From JAYZDP01 sp036337765 (lineage in GTDB: Bacteria > Acidobacteriota > Thermoanaerobaculia > Multivoradales > Multivoraceae): a stretch of 42,326 nt of DNA. The position numbers were made by a program, and so were the translations under genes. This document shows, in pieces, positions 1-8,570 of this stretch. Position 1 is the first letter of the stretch; every line of letters starts with the position of its first letter. The stretch is from positions 1 through 42,326 of the forward strand of contig JAYZDP010000131.1 of NCBI GenBank assembly GCA_036337765.1, in the 5' to 3' direction. The notes beneath the pieces were generated by a model. It was given only the letters and a program-made list of their open reading frames with translations, was not told where the DNA came from and made no database searches.

Positions 1-1
1 C

Positions 2-256
2 GCCTGGAAACGCGTGGCCGCGGTCTACCGAGAGGTCGAAGGGTACCTGGCGGTCGTCACTCATGGCCTCGTCTGCCACTCGTTGGCGCTGAACCACCTC
101 GCCATCGACCCACCGCTCGAGCCGCCGGAGCGCTGGGGCAACACTTCGCTCACCGAGATCGAGCCCGGGCCTCCGTGGCGTGTCGCCACCTTGAACTGCA
201 TTGCCCACTTGAACGGCGAAGTGGCCGACGACACCTCGTCGCGATCCGGCTTCTAG
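2..256 (+). CDS. Histidine phosphatase family protein, C-terminal part (5' cut by window edge)
   Basis: The frame is open from the first bases of the window and stops at 254-256, so only about 84 C-terminal residues are visible. The stretch VVTHGLVCHSLALNHL matches the second half of the phosphoglycerate-mutase-like histidine phosphatase fold, where the second catalytic histidine sits in a THG-type motif after a short hydrophobic strand. The tail ends with a conserved-looking segment (WGNTSLTEIE) typical of this superfamily. The N-terminal RHG motif lies outside the window, so substrate and exact class cannot be judged. An internal GTG at 14 is not the real start because homology-like sequence precedes it. 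It converges with the minus-strand SDR gene, leaving about 11 nt between the stops. Confidence 0.75.
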   Translation, partial: AWKRVAAVYREVEGYLAVVTHGLVCHSLALNHLAIDPPLEPPERWGNTSLTEIEPGPPWRVATLNCIAHLNGEVADDTSSRSGF

Positions 257-267
257 CGCCGCGGACG

Positions 268-1176
268 CTAAATCTGCTCGGGGGCGCCGGCCTCGGCGAC
301 TTGCTCGTCGTGGCGTGCCTTGGCCTCCATCAGCCGCGGCATGATCGAGTCGAGATCGCCCAGCGACCAGTGGCCGTCCTTGGTGAAGGAGCGGATCACC
401 TTGGGTTGTTGCATGATGCCGACCCAGCCCTGCATGACGTCGATGATCTGCCCGGTCACGTCCTGCGCGGCGTCTGAGGCCAGCCAGGCGACGACCGGCG
501 CAATCTGGCGCGGGCTCTGATCGGGGGCGTCGACGTCGACTTCGGTGCCCCGCGCTTCTCGCAGGGCGATGGTCATCCGCGTCGAGGCTCCGGGAGAGAG
601 GATATTGACGGTGCAACGATACTTCGCGAGCTCGAGCGCGAGCACCCGGCTGAAGCCCGCGATACCCGCCTTTGCCGCACCGTAGTTGCTCTGGCCGAAG
701 TTGCCGTACAGGCCCGACACGGACGAGAAGTTGATGATCCTGCAGCCCTCGCGGCTCGTCTCGCGGATGTAGCGCGCGAACGGGCGTGAGCAGCAGTAGT
801 GGCCGCGTAGGTGGACCGCGATGACGGCATCCCAGTCCTCTTCTTCGAGGTTGAAGAGGGTCTTGTCGCGCAGGATGCCGGCGTTGTTGACCAGGATGTC
901 CAGCCCACCGTAGGTGTCGAGTGCCGTCTGGACGATGCCTCTTCCGCCCTCGACGGTGGCGACGGTGTCGTAGTTCGGTGTGGCCTCGCCGCCGCCGGCA
1001 GAGATCTCTTCGACCACCTGATCAGAGATGTGAGACCCGCCGGTTCCGTCGACGTCGCCGCCGAGATCGTTGACCAGGACCTTGGCGCCTTCGGCGGCCA
1101 GCATCTTTGCGACCTCACGGCCGATCCCGCGCCCAGCGCCCGTGACTGCAGCTACCTTCCCGTCCAGAACACCCAT
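268..1176 (-). CDS. Short-chain dehydrogenase/reductase, hydroxyacyl-CoA dehydrogenase-like
   Basis: This 302-residue protein has the full classical SDR signature: the nucleotide-binding TGAGRGIG at residues 12-19, NNAG at 97-100, a catalytic Ser around 151-154 (NFSSVSG) and the YGAAK active site with Tyr165 and Lys169. The insert after strand 2 (VNDLGGDVDGTG) resembles the dehydrogenase part of peroxisomal multifunctional enzyme type 2, so a 3-hydroxyacyl-CoA or 3-oxoacyl substrate is likely; this is inference. A strong ribosome site (AGGAGGG) lies about 7 nt upstream of the ATG. It is the last gene of the minus-strand group that begins with a CoA-transferase, which fits acyl-CoA metabolism. 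The C-terminal ~50 residues extend beyond the usual 250-residue SDR core. Confidence 0.88.
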   Translation of the reverse strand: MGVLDGKVAAVTGAGRGIGREVAKMLAAEGAKVLVNDLGGDVDGTGGSHISDQVVEEISAGGGEATPNYDTVATVEGGRGIVQTALDTYGGLDILVNNAGILRDKTLFNLEEEDWDAVIAVHLRGHYCCSRPFARYIRETSREGCRIINFSSVSGLYGNFGQSNYGAAKAGIAGFSRVLALELAKYRCTVNILSPGASTRMTIALREARGTEVDVDAPDQSPRQIAPVVAWLASDAAQDVTGQIIDVMQGWVGIMQQPKVIRSFTKDGHWSLGDLDSIMPRLMEAKARHDEQVAEAGAPEQI

Positions 1177-1203
1177 AGGTTTCCCTCCTGGAAAGCGTCG
1201 ATG

Positions 1204-2928
1204 TTATCGCGTGTCCCGAGCGAGGGCGGCGGCTCGGGCGGCAGCGAACTCGTCGCCGCGGTTCCATGACGGCAGCTCCTCCGCCTCTGCGATCAGAAGC
1301 CCACACAGCAGCGCCAGGGCGGCGTCCTCGGCCATGCCGTCGAAGGACCAGCTGTCATGGAACTCGTCGCTCGGCTGGTGGTAGTCGTTCAGCGTGTACG
1401 CCTCCGCCTGCTCGCGACCCCAGCCTTCGGGGCGGCCGATGTAGTCGATCCCGGGCTTGATGTAGAGCGCGGGTACCCCGATCTTGGCGAAGTTGAACTG
1501 GTCGGACCGGTAGAAAAAGCCCCGGTCCGGGAACTCATCTCCGCGCAACATCCGGCCCTGAGAGGCGACCACCTGCTCGATCACCCCATCGAGGCTCGAT
1601 CTTCCGTAGCCGATGTAGCCGACGTCCGTGGTTCGACCGAGCACATTACCGCCGTCGAGGTTGATGTTGGCGGCAATCCTGCCCGCTGCGAAGGTCGGGT
1701 GAGACGCGTAGTGCTGCGAGCCGAGCAGACCCTGCTCCTCGGCGCCGACGAAGGCGAAGACCAGCGAGCGCCTGGGTGGCTCAGGAAGGCTCGCCGCCGC
1801 CCTAGCCATCGCCATGACCATTGCTGTGCCGCTGGCGTTGTCTTTGGCTCCATTGTAGATCCGGTCGGCACCGGCTGGGGGACCGCCATGGCCCGCGTCG
1901 TGCGCTGCCATCCCGAGGTGGTCGTGATGGGCGGTGAAGATCACCGCCTCGTGGGCCAGCTCCGAGTCTCGTCCTGGAATCAGGCCGATCACGTTCGCGG
2001 TCTGGGTGCGCTGCAGCGTGCTCTCGAGCGTCATCGAGGTGGTGATCCCGAGCTCCACCGGCTCGAATTCGCGTGTGCGAGCCGCCTGGCGCAGCTCGTC
2101 GAGATCGAAGCCCGCCAACTCCACGAGCTCGGCGGCCGCGGCCTCTGTCAACCAGCCTTCGACCTGGACTCTGGGCTCGCCCGCGGCCGGCAGCTCGAAC
2201 TGCTCGCCGGTCCACGAGGTCTGCACCACCTGCCAGGGATAGCCGGCCGAGGCGTTGGTATGGATGATGATCGCTCCGGCGGCGCCGACCTCGGCCGCGA
2301 CCTCGTACTTGTAGGTCCAGCGTCCGTAGTAAAGACGTGTGGCGCCGGCGAAGAGCCGGGGGTCCCAGTCCGGGTCGTTGTTCATCATCAGGAGCACCTT
2401 GCCTTTCAGATCGGCGCTCTTGTAGTCGTCCCAGTCATGCTCAGGGGCACGGATGCCGAAGCCCACGAACACCAGCTCCGCGTCGGCGAGACTCGCCGTT
2501 TCGTTCTGCAGGCCAGAGGCGGCAACGTAGTCTTCGAGGACGCGAAAGCTCTGGCGGCCCCCGTCGGTGGAGAAGCTCCACTCGTCGGGAAGGAAGGAGG
2601 TGATGCCGACGATGTCGAAAGGCTGCTCCCACGACCCGTCCGCGGCACCCGGCTTCACTCCGGCCGACGCGAGAGCCTCGGCGATCGTCTTGCGGGCGCG
2701 TGCATCGCCGGGCGTGCCCGGGCCGCGACCCTCCATCTCGTCCGACGAGAGATCGCGCAGGGTGGTTGCGAGATAACCCTCGTCGATCGAGGCCGCCGCG
2801 GCATCGCTGCCGGCGGGTAGGCCATCCGAAGTCGCCCCGGCTGGCTCTGATCGGTCTTCGGGAGAGGCACACGCCACGATGGGGGCGAGCAGCAGCAGTG
2901 ACATCAAGTCGCGGCGCAGCGGCGTCAC
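1204..2928 (-). CDS. Exported M28 family zinc peptidase with PA-domain insert
   Basis: The 574-residue protein starts with a short signal peptide ending in IVAC (Cys20), so it is probably a lipoprotein. Residues ~60-300 hold the N-terminal part with a PA-like insert (LKGKVLLMMNNDPDW, then GAAGAIIIHT). The catalytic M28 domain follows, with ligands visible in order: HHDH around 334-337, Asp363 in AKDNASG, Glu397-Glu398 in GAEEQG, Asp425 in NLDGG and His517 in YHQPSDE. All five co-catalytic zinc positions seem present, so an active aminopeptidase or carboxypeptidase acting outside the cytoplasm is expected. Its start codon overlaps the stop of the YihY-like gene by 4 nt, indicating translational coupling. 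The substrate is unknown. Confidence 0.9.
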   Translation of the reverse strand: MTPLRRDLMSLLLLAPIVACASPEDRSEPAGATSDGLPAGSDAAAASIDEGYLATTLRDLSSDEMEGRGPGTPGDARARKTIAEALASAGVKPGAADGSWEQPFDIVGITSFLPDEWSFSTDGGRQSFRVLEDYVAASGLQNETASLADAELVFVGFGIRAPEHDWDDYKSADLKGKVLLMMNNDPDWDPRLFAGATRLYYGRWTYKYEVAAEVGAAGAIIIHTNASAGYPWQVVQTSWTGEQFELPAAGEPRVQVEGWLTEAAAAELVELAGFDLDELRQAARTREFEPVELGITTSMTLESTLQRTQTANVIGLIPGRDSELAHEAVIFTAHHDHLGMAAHDAGHGGPPAGADRIYNGAKDNASGTAMVMAMARAAASLPEPPRRSLVFAFVGAEEQGLLGSQHYASHPTFAAGRIAANINLDGGNVLGRTTDVGYIGYGRSSLDGVIEQVVASQGRMLRGDEFPDRGFFYRSDQFNFAKIGVPALYIKPGIDYIGRPEGWGREQAEAYTLNDYHQPSDEFHDSWSFDGMAEDAALALLCGLLIAEAEELPSWNRGDEFAAARAAALARDTR

Positions 2929-4286
2929 GGGGAGCTCCCCTCGGACGTCGGGAGCAGCTGATGCAGGGAGAGGTCCTCGGCGCGGCGCATCTCGCGCTCT
3001 TTGAGCCAGACGAGAAAGCGGCTGCCTACTTCGCTATCCTGATTTGGGACCGGCTCGAGGTCGAGGAGTTCGGATACACGAATCGCGGCGGCGGGCTTCG
3101 CCAGTACCACGACCCGCTCACCCTCGGCGCCCGCCGCGCGGCGCACCAGCCCCCTGCGCTCGAGGATTCGAAGGTAGGGGCGCAGAAACGCAGGGCTGAG
3201 TTGGCATCTAGCGCAAAGGCCCTCGATGCCGATCGTCCGACCTTCGGCGAAAGCGGTGCCTATGTGGACCATGATCGGCACGAACCAGCGCGGGTCGCCA
3301 GTGAGCGGCTGGCGTATCCCGGTGACGCCCAGCGACAGGAACTGCAGGCTGTAGGCGAGGGCGAGGCCGAAGAGAACCAGGAGCCAGCTGCCGTAGATCC
3401 AGAGAAGGAAGAGCGGTACCAGTGCGAGGGCGCCGTAAAGTGAGGTGAGGATGGTCTGGCTGAGGTAGAGGCCGAACAGGCCCTTGAAGAGCAGCCAGGC
3501 GGCGGCGCTCACGAACGCCCCCGAGGCGGCGCAGCGCCAGCGCACGCGGGTGTTCGGCAACAGGCGGAAGAGCAGGAACAGCACGACGAAGGTCGCCGCG
3601 AGGGGTGCCAGGGCGGCGAGAACACGTGACAAGAGCCCGGCGAGTCGTCCCACGATTCGATCCTGGAGGAGCTGCGCGGCCACCAGCGCGACCGGGCTCA
3701 TGGTCACCACCGAGAAGTACAGCGGCAGGCGGGTCGTCAGGGGCCGGGTCTCCTCGGCCTGATAGATCGAGTTGAAGCTGCGCTCAATGGTCGACATCAG
3801 AATCGTGGCACCGTAGAGGAAGACGACGAAGCCGACGATGCCGATACCGGTGAAGCTGACTTCGGAGAGCCGCTGCAGCAGGTCGTCGATGCGGGTTCGT
3901 AGCAGCTCGCGCGCCTCGTCGAACTCGTTGCCGGTTGCTGTCGAGCCAGCGACGCGCGCGACCTCGTTCGACACCAGGCTCTCCGGCAGGATGACGTCGA
4001 CGACCGTGCCGCGCAGCCGCTCTCCTGCCGACTCGAGCCCCTGTACCGACTGGAAGACGAGCAGTCCCAAAACGAGCATCGGGATGAGGCTGAAAAGTGT
4101 CTGATAGGTGAGCGCAGCGGCGACCTGCGGTGCGTTGTCGCGGCGCAGCTTCGCGGCACAGGCTGCCGACAGGCGGATCCAGAAGGCGGCGGTCCGGTTC
4201 CAGAGGCTGAGCTCCTCGCGGGGGCGGGTGAGGAGCTGGCGCACGTGAAAGCCAGCCGTGGTGAGGATTCGCTGAACTCCGGTCAA
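2925..4286 (-). CDS. YihY/UPF0761 family inner membrane protein with C-terminal winged-helix-like domain
   Basis: The 453-residue protein carries the YihY (formerly called BrkB/RNase BN) hallmark DNAPQVAAALTYQTLFSLIP near residues 50-70, followed by about six hydrophobic segments up to residue ~320. The last ~120 residues are soluble and look like a winged helix: EGLCARCQLSPAFLRPYLRI followed by LERRGLVRRA. Members of this family with such a tail are known, but the function of the family is not established. It overlaps both neighbours by 4 nt (CoA-transferase upstream, M28 peptidase downstream), so the three are probably co-translated. The old RNase BN assignment should not be transferred. 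Confidence 0.85.
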   Translation of the reverse strand: MTGVQRILTTAGFHVRQLLTRPREELSLWNRTAAFWIRLSAACAAKLRRDNAPQVAAALTYQTLFSLIPMLVLGLLVFQSVQGLESAGERLRGTVVDVILPESLVSNEVARVAGSTATGNEFDEARELLRTRIDDLLQRLSEVSFTGIGIVGFVVFLYGATILMSTIERSFNSIYQAEETRPLTTRLPLYFSVVTMSPVALVAAQLLQDRIVGRLAGLLSRVLAALAPLAATFVVLFLLFRLLPNTRVRWRCAASGAFVSAAAWLLFKGLFGLYLSQTILTSLYGALALVPLFLLWIYGSWLLVLFGLALAYSLQFLSLGVTGIRQPLTGDPRWFVPIMVHIGTAFAEGRTIGIEGLCARCQLSPAFLRPYLRILERRGLVRRAAGAEGERVVVLAKPAAAIRVSELLDLEPVPNQDSEVGSRFLVWLKEREMRRAEDLSLHQLLPTSEGSSP

Positions 4287-5479
4287 ACGACGCCGCCTTC
4301 GGTCAGCTCGTCGATGGCGTCGTCGTCGTAGCCCAGCTCTACGAGGACCTCACGGGTGTGCTCGCCGCGCTCTGGCGCGGCGGAACGCATGCGCTGGGGC
4401 GTTCGCTCCAGATGTACGGGCTGGCCCACGACGCGGATCTCGCCGAGCTCGGGATGCTCCACAGGGGTCGCGATGCCGAGATGGCGGACCTGGGGGTCGT
4501 CGAGGGCCTGTTCGATGTCGTTGATCGGCCCACAGGGGATGCCGCGCCGATTGAGATCCTCGATCCAGTGAGCGGTCGGTTTCTCGCGCGTGTGGCGCGA
4601 GATCTCTGCGATCAGCGGTTCGCGGTTGCGGGATCGCAGCGGCACGGTCGCGTAGTCGGGATCGGAGACCAGATCCGGCCGGCCGATCGAGTCGCAAAGC
4701 TCGCCGAACATGCGGCGGCCCGATGCCGCCACGTTCATGTGGCCGTCGGCCGTGGGGAAGACGCCCATCGGCGCCACCGTCGGGTGATGGTTGCCTGCCT
4801 GGCCGGCGACGTCGCCCTCGATTAGATAGCGCGCGACCTGGAAGTCGAGCATGCCGAGCTGCGCCTCGAGCAGCGACGTATGCACCCACTGGCCCTCGCC
4901 GGAGCGCTCGCGCTCGTGCAGCGCTGTCATGATGCCGAAGGCGAGGTAGAGGCCGGCCGCCAAGTCCGAGATGGCCGTGCCGACGCGCACCGGCCCCTGG
5001 CCAGGAAGACCCGTGACCGACATCAGCCCGCCCATGCCCTGGGCGATCTGATCGACGCCGGGGCGATCGCGATAGGGGCCGGTCTGTCCGAAGCCGGAGA
5101 TCGACCCGTAGACGATGCGTGGGTTCAGTGCCCGCACCGAGTCGTAGTCGATGCCGAGCCGGGTCTTGACGCCGGTACGGAAGTTCTCGACGATGACGTC
5201 GGTACGACGCGCGAGCTCAGAGAAGATCCGCTTGCCTTCATCGGTCTTCAGGTTGAGGCTCAGGCAGCGCTTGTTCCGGTGGAGGTTCTGAAAGTCCGAG
5301 CCATGTCGCGCCGAGCCAGTCACGTCCTCGCCGGCAACGGGCGGCTCGATTCGAATCACCTCCGCTCCCCAGTCGGCTAGCTGGCGCACCGCGGTTGGGC
5401 CGGCGCGGGCGATGGTGAGGTCGACGACCCGGATGTCGCTCAATGGCAGACCGGCAGCGGCTTCGGTACCGGTACTCAT
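4283..5479 (-). CDS. CaiB/BaiF family (class III) CoA-transferase
   Basis: This 398-residue protein shows the family-typical N-terminus (IRVVDLTIARAGPTAVRQLADWGAEVI shortened here to its core ADWGAEVIRIE, residues 36-45), the LNLKTDEGK loop, the VENFRTG segment and the ISGFGQTGPY motif at ~127-136. The catalytic aspartate of class III CoA-transferases maps to Asp172 in AISDLAAGLYLA. Length matches the family. It probably moves CoA between a carboxylate and an acyl-CoA; the substrates cannot be told from sequence. It is first in the minus-strand operon and faces the GNAT gene across a 94-nt divergent gap. A TAGAAT hexamer (5487-5492, minus strand) lies only 7 nt before the ATG, which has no clear Shine-Dalgarno site. 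Confidence 0.9.
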   Translation of the reverse strand: MSTGTEAAAGLPLSDIRVVDLTIARAGPTAVRQLADWGAEVIRIEPPVAGEDVTGSARHGSDFQNLHRNKRCLSLNLKTDEGKRIFSELARRTDVIVENFRTGVKTRLGIDYDSVRALNPRIVYGSISGFGQTGPYRDRPGVDQIAQGMGGLMSVTGLPGQGPVRVGTAISDLAAGLYLAFGIMTALHERERSGEGQWVHTSLLEAQLGMLDFQVARYLIEGDVAGQAGNHHPTVAPMGVFPTADGHMNVAASGRRMFGELCDSIGRPDLVSDPDYATVPLRSRNREPLIAEISRHTREKPTAHWIEDLNRRGIPCGPINDIEQALDDPQVRHLGIATPVEHPELGEIRVVGQPVHLERTPQRMRSAAPERGEHTREVLVELGYDDDAIDELTEGGVV

Positions 5480-5540
5480 CGCTGCATTCTACGGGGCCCC
5501 GGCTCTCCGGGCTGGCGGTCGCGCCTGCCCGGGTCTTCTC

Positions 5541-5546
5541 TACAAT
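5541..5546 (+). promoter_or_regulatory. Possible -10 element (TACAAT) for the GNAT gene
   Basis: TACAAT lies 27 nt before the GNAT start in the divergent gap and is followed by a GAGGAG ribosome site. No convincing -35 box is seen at the matching distance, so this is a weak call based on position and hexamer alone. Confidence 0.25.
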
Positions 5547-5573
5547 TCCGCTAACTACGTACAGAGGAGACCC

Positions 5574-6164
5574 ATGGAGCGACCAGATGTCATCGACGTT
5601 CCTGAAGACGGTCACGACCGCGCGATTCAGGCCCTGACGGCGGCATTCATCGCGGATCCGCTGATGCGCTGGATGTTCCCCGAGGCCGCGGACTACCTCG
5701 AGTACTTTCCGCGGCTTGTCCGGGTCTTTGTCGGTCCGGCCTTTGAGCAGGGAGCTGCCCACGCCACACCTGGCTTCGAGGGTGCAGCGATCTGGTACGC
5801 GCCTGGTGGCGGGCCCGACGAGGAAGGTGTGGGCAAGCTCGTGGCCGAGGCGTTCTCGTCATCGAAGCGGGAGGAAGTGTTCGCTCTGTTCGAGGAGATG
5901 GACCGCCACCATCCAAATGATCGGGAGGTTTGGTACCTGCCGACCATCGGCGTGGATCCTGCCTACCAGCGCCGCGGCATCGGTGCGGCGCTCCTGCAGC
6001 GGCAGTTCGGGGTCTGCGACCAAGCGGGCATCCAGGCCTACCTGGAGTCGTCGAACCCCGCAAATATGTCTCTCTACGAGCGGCACGGCTTCCGCACGAC
6101 CGGCCAGATCCAGGTCGGTTCGTCACCGGTCGTCCACCCGATGCTTCGCCCGATCGGCGGGTAA
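5574..6164 (+). CDS. GNAT family N-acetyltransferase
   Basis: The start at 5574 was chosen because GAGGAG sits 6-7 nt upstream; the frame is open further upstream but without such a site. The 196-residue product has the acetyl-CoA binding motif A, DPAYQRRGIGAALLQ (R/Q-x-x-G-x-G/A pattern), then the motif B region YLESSNPANMSLYERHGF, which is the standard end of the fold. The substrate is unknown. Distance to the next plus-strand gene is about 57 nt, so they may share a transcript, though the functions show no evident link. Confidence 0.88.
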   Translation: MERPDVIDVPEDGHDRAIQALTAAFIADPLMRWMFPEAADYLEYFPRLVRVFVGPAFEQGAAHATPGFEGAAIWYAPGGGPDEEGVGKLVAEAFSSSKREEVFALFEEMDRHHPNDREVWYLPTIGVDPAYQRRGIGAALLQRQFGVCDQAGIQAYLESSNPANMSLYERHGFRTTGQIQVGSSPVVHPMLRPIGG

Positions 6165-6221
6165 GCCGCGCGTTCCTCTGCTAACGTCGCCAGCGTCGAT
6201 TCGGTCAGCGCGGAGGTGGAG

Positions 6222-7298
6222 ATGAAGCGAGTGCGAGTTCTCTCGACGACGTACGCCAGCGGAGCGCTAGTTGCGCTGTGCCTCGTGGCGACTGCAGCGG
6301 GCGCCCAACAGCAGAGCGGGTCCGCACGCACGCCGTGGGGCGCTCCCGACATCCAGGGCATGTGGGACTTTCGCACCCTGACCCCCTTCGAGCGCCCCGA
6401 TGTTTTTGGCGACAGGGCGGTGCTGACGCCGGAGGAGGCGAAAGCATTCGCCCAGGCAACGCTCGACACGCTCAACGTCGACGTGCAGCGCTCGGGGGAG
6501 GGCAACGTCGACGTCGAAGGGGCGTACAACAACTTCTGGTTCGACTGGGGGACAGAGCTCAGCGAGGACCTACGTACCTCGCTGATCGTCGACCCGCCCG
6601 ACGGCAAGCTGCCGCCGATCACCGAGGAGACACGGGTCGCGCTTCGCGCACAGAACGCCGAGCGCCGCTACCCGGTCCGCGACCTCTTCTCGTTCAGCGC
6701 CGGTTCCACCACCTTTCGCCCCGAGGGACCCGAGTTCGTGGGCCTGTCCGAGCGCTGCCTGCAGGGCTTCAATGCGGGACCGCCCCTGAGCCCGAGCGCC
6801 TACAACAACAATCTCGAGATCATCCAGACCCGCGACTACGTGGTGCTGGTGACGGAGATGATCCACGACGCGCGCATCGTGTCGTTGGACGGCCGCCCCC
6901 ATCTGCCTTCGGAGCTACGGCGTTGGCAGGGCGATTCGCGTGGGCACTGGGACGGCAACACGCTGGTGGTCGAGACCACCAACTTCAGCGACAAGACGCC
7001 TGCCTTTCAGCTGCCGGTCACCATCGCCAATGTTGAGGAGAGCGGAGGTGTGGGCTCGTCCGTCAACGTCCGCCTCGTCGAGCGCTTTACGCCCATCGGC
7101 GAGGGCCGCTTGCTCTACGAGTACACACTGAGCGATCCGAAGACCTTCACTGCACCGTTCACTGTCGCCATTCCTTTGCGCGCCAGTACTCAGCGGATGT
7201 TCGAGTACGCGTGCCACGAGGGCAACTACGCCATGGGCGGGATGCTCAGGGGCGCCCGGCTGCTCGAGGCGGAAGCGGCCGCCTCCGGTGGCCAATAG
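6222..7298 (+). CDS. Exported protein of unknown function
   Basis: The ATG at 6222 is preferred over a GTG two codons earlier because GCGGAGG lies at a normal distance. The 358-residue product has a clear signal peptide (ALVALCLVATAAGAQQ, cleavage near residue 28) and is then soluble. Recognisable blocks are PWGAPDIQGMWDF near the mature N-terminus, GHWDGNTLVVETTNF in the middle and YACHEGNYAMGG near the end. I know these blocks from a group of uncharacterised exported proteins frequent in Acidobacteria and some Proteobacteria; no catalytic function is established that I can name. The repeated short beta-type stretches suggest a beta-rich periplasmic protein. It converges with nqrM, with 10 nt between the stops. 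Confidence 0.75.
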   Translation: MKRVRVLSTTYASGALVALCLVATAAGAQQQSGSARTPWGAPDIQGMWDFRTLTPFERPDVFGDRAVLTPEEAKAFAQATLDTLNVDVQRSGEGNVDVEGAYNNFWFDWGTELSEDLRTSLIVDPPDGKLPPITEETRVALRAQNAERRYPVRDLFSFSAGSTTFRPEGPEFVGLSERCLQGFNAGPPLSPSAYNNNLEIIQTRDYVVLVTEMIHDARIVSLDGRPHLPSELRRWQGDSRGHWDGNTLVVETTNFSDKTPAFQLPVTIANVEESGGVGSSVNVRLVERFTPIGEGRLLYEYTLSDPKTFTAPFTVAIPLRASTQRMFEYACHEGNYAMGGMLRGARLLEAEAAASGGQ

Positions 7299-7308
7299 GC
7301 CTGGCGTT

Positions 7309-7518
7309 TCAGCCGAGGCGGACGAGCTCGTCTTTAGCGGCACGCTCGCGCTCGCGGCGCTTCGGGCAGGTGGCGCAGAGGAGCGATTCGCCATCTGGGC
7401 CGACGATGTCGGGACCGCCGCACGAGCCACGCAGGCACTCGCCGCTGAAGATCACGCCGACCGACATGATGAACATCATAACGGCCATGAGAGCGATGGT
7501 GACGAGGGCGACGACCAT
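7309..7518 (-). CDS. nqrM: NqrM, Na+-NQR maturation factor (small membrane-anchored Cys protein)
   Basis: This 69-residue protein has one N-terminal membrane helix (to about residue 24) followed by GECLRGSCGG and a CATC motif. The four cysteines (28, 33, 48, 51) and the GSCGG core match NqrM, the small factor needed to deliver iron for assembly of the Na+-translocating NADH:quinone reductase. It lies 5 nt after apbE, the usual order in nqr operons. The tail after Cys51 is longer and more charged than in the gamma-proteobacterial proteins. Since only a fragment of nqrF and no nqrA-E are found here, its client may be encoded elsewhere or lost. Confidence 0.82.
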   Translation of the reverse strand: MVVALVTIALMAVMMFIMSVGVIFSGECLRGSCGGPDIVGPDGESLLCATCPKRRERERAAKDELVRLG

Positions 7519-7523
7519 GGGAG

Positions 7524-8570
7524 CTACTCTAGTCCAGGCGGGTCGATTCGTCTGGCGAAGGCGATCGACATCTGCTCCACCAGCTCCCCGTCGATCCGGC
7601 TGAGCAGCAGAACGGCCAGATCCAGATCTTCGGCGAGGGCCAGGCCGTCGTCAGGCCCGAGGACCATCATCGCGGTCGCCCAGGCATCGGCCAAGGTGCA
7701 GCTGCGATGTGCCACCGATGCGGACACCAGCGCATGGGTGACCGGTCGACCCGAGCGGGGATCGATGGTGTGGGAGTAGCGTACGCCTCCGTGCTCCCAG
7801 AAGTTGCGGTAGTCACCCGAGGTCGCGAGCGCCCAACCGTCGGGCGAGACCACCCTGTGTGCCTCGAGCCGCTCGGCGCGGGGGTGCTCGATGGCGATGC
7901 GCCATGGCCCTTCGGGACCCTGCCCGCTGGCGTACACCTCGCCGCCCACCTCCACCATGAACCGCTCGAACCCCATCGACTCGAGCCGGCCAGCGACCCG
8001 ATCGACGCCGTAGCCCTTCGCGATTGCCGAAAGGTCGACCCGAAGCTCCGGTGAGTGCTTTGCGACCGTGGCGGCCGCGAGATCGACCTCCAGCAGCTCG
8101 TGGCCGACCGCGTCTCGAAGGGCGTCGATTCTGTCCTGATCCGGCGGCGCGTCGGGAGCGTCCCGAGGGCCGAAGCCCCACAGGTCGACCAGCGGCCCGA
8201 CGGTGACGTCGAACGCCCCTGCGCTGGCGGCGGCGACGTCCGAGGCCATGCCGAGTACCTCCAGCAGATCCGGATGCGCGACCTGGGCTGTGGTCTGAGT
8301 CGAGGCATTGAACCGCGACAGATCGGAGTCGTCGCGCCAGGTCGACATCCGCACGTCGACTCCGTCGAGCTCGTCGACAACTGCCGTCCGGAGTGCGCTC
8401 TCATCGAGATCCAGGTTGTCGGTGACGATCTTGACCAGGAACGAGGTCCCCATGGTGGGACCCGTCAGCTCCAAGACACGCGGCGCCGGTGCGACATCCG
8501 TCGCCCCGCAACCGAGCAGGGTAGCGACGATGACGAGGCCGCTACGAGCCGAAGTCGTCGAAGAGAACAT
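7524..8570 (-). CDS. apbE: ApbE-type FAD:protein FMN transferase (lipoprotein)
   Basis: The start at 8570 is chosen because it gives a lipoprotein signal with lipobox LLGC (Cys21); longer starts would only add residues read out of frame over nqrF. The 348-residue product has the ApbE signatures in order: GPTMGTSF, STWRDDSDLSRFN, VDLSAIAKGYGVD, VEVGGEVYASG, the ALATSGDYRNF block with HTIDPRSGRP, and LADAWATAMMVLG. Family knowledge: it transfers FMN from FAD to a Thr/Ser of NqrB, NqrC or RnfG-type proteins in the periplasm. It overlaps the nqrF remnant by 29 nt and is followed by nqrM. No FMN-acceptor protein is encoded in the window. Confidence 0.9.
   Translation of the reverse strand: MFSSTTSARSGLVIVATLLGCGATDVAPAPRVLELTGPTMGTSFLVKIVTDNLDLDESALRTAVVDELDGVDVRMSTWRDDSDLSRFNASTQTTAQVAHPDLLEVLGMASDVAAASAGAFDVTVGPLVDLWGFGPRDAPDAPPDQDRIDALRDAVGHELLEVDLAAATVAKHSPELRVDLSAIAKGYGVDRVAGRLESMGFERFMVEVGGEVYASGQGPEGPWRIAIEHPRAERLEAHRVVSPDGWALATSGDYRNFWEHGGVRYSHTIDPRSGRPVTHALVSASVAHRSCTLADAWATAMMVLGPDDGLALAEDLDLAVLLLSRIDGELVEQMSIAFARRIDPPGLE

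Noticed and set aside
1357..2820. Long open frame of 487 codons antisense to the M28 peptidase
   Set aside because: It lies opposite a gene with a full set of zinc ligands, has no recognisable motif and is the kind of shadow frame expected in high-GC DNA.
2925..4286. Ribonuclease BN
   Set aside because: YihY-type proteins were once given this name; the nuclease is now known to be a different, soluble protein, and this sequence is an integral membrane protein.
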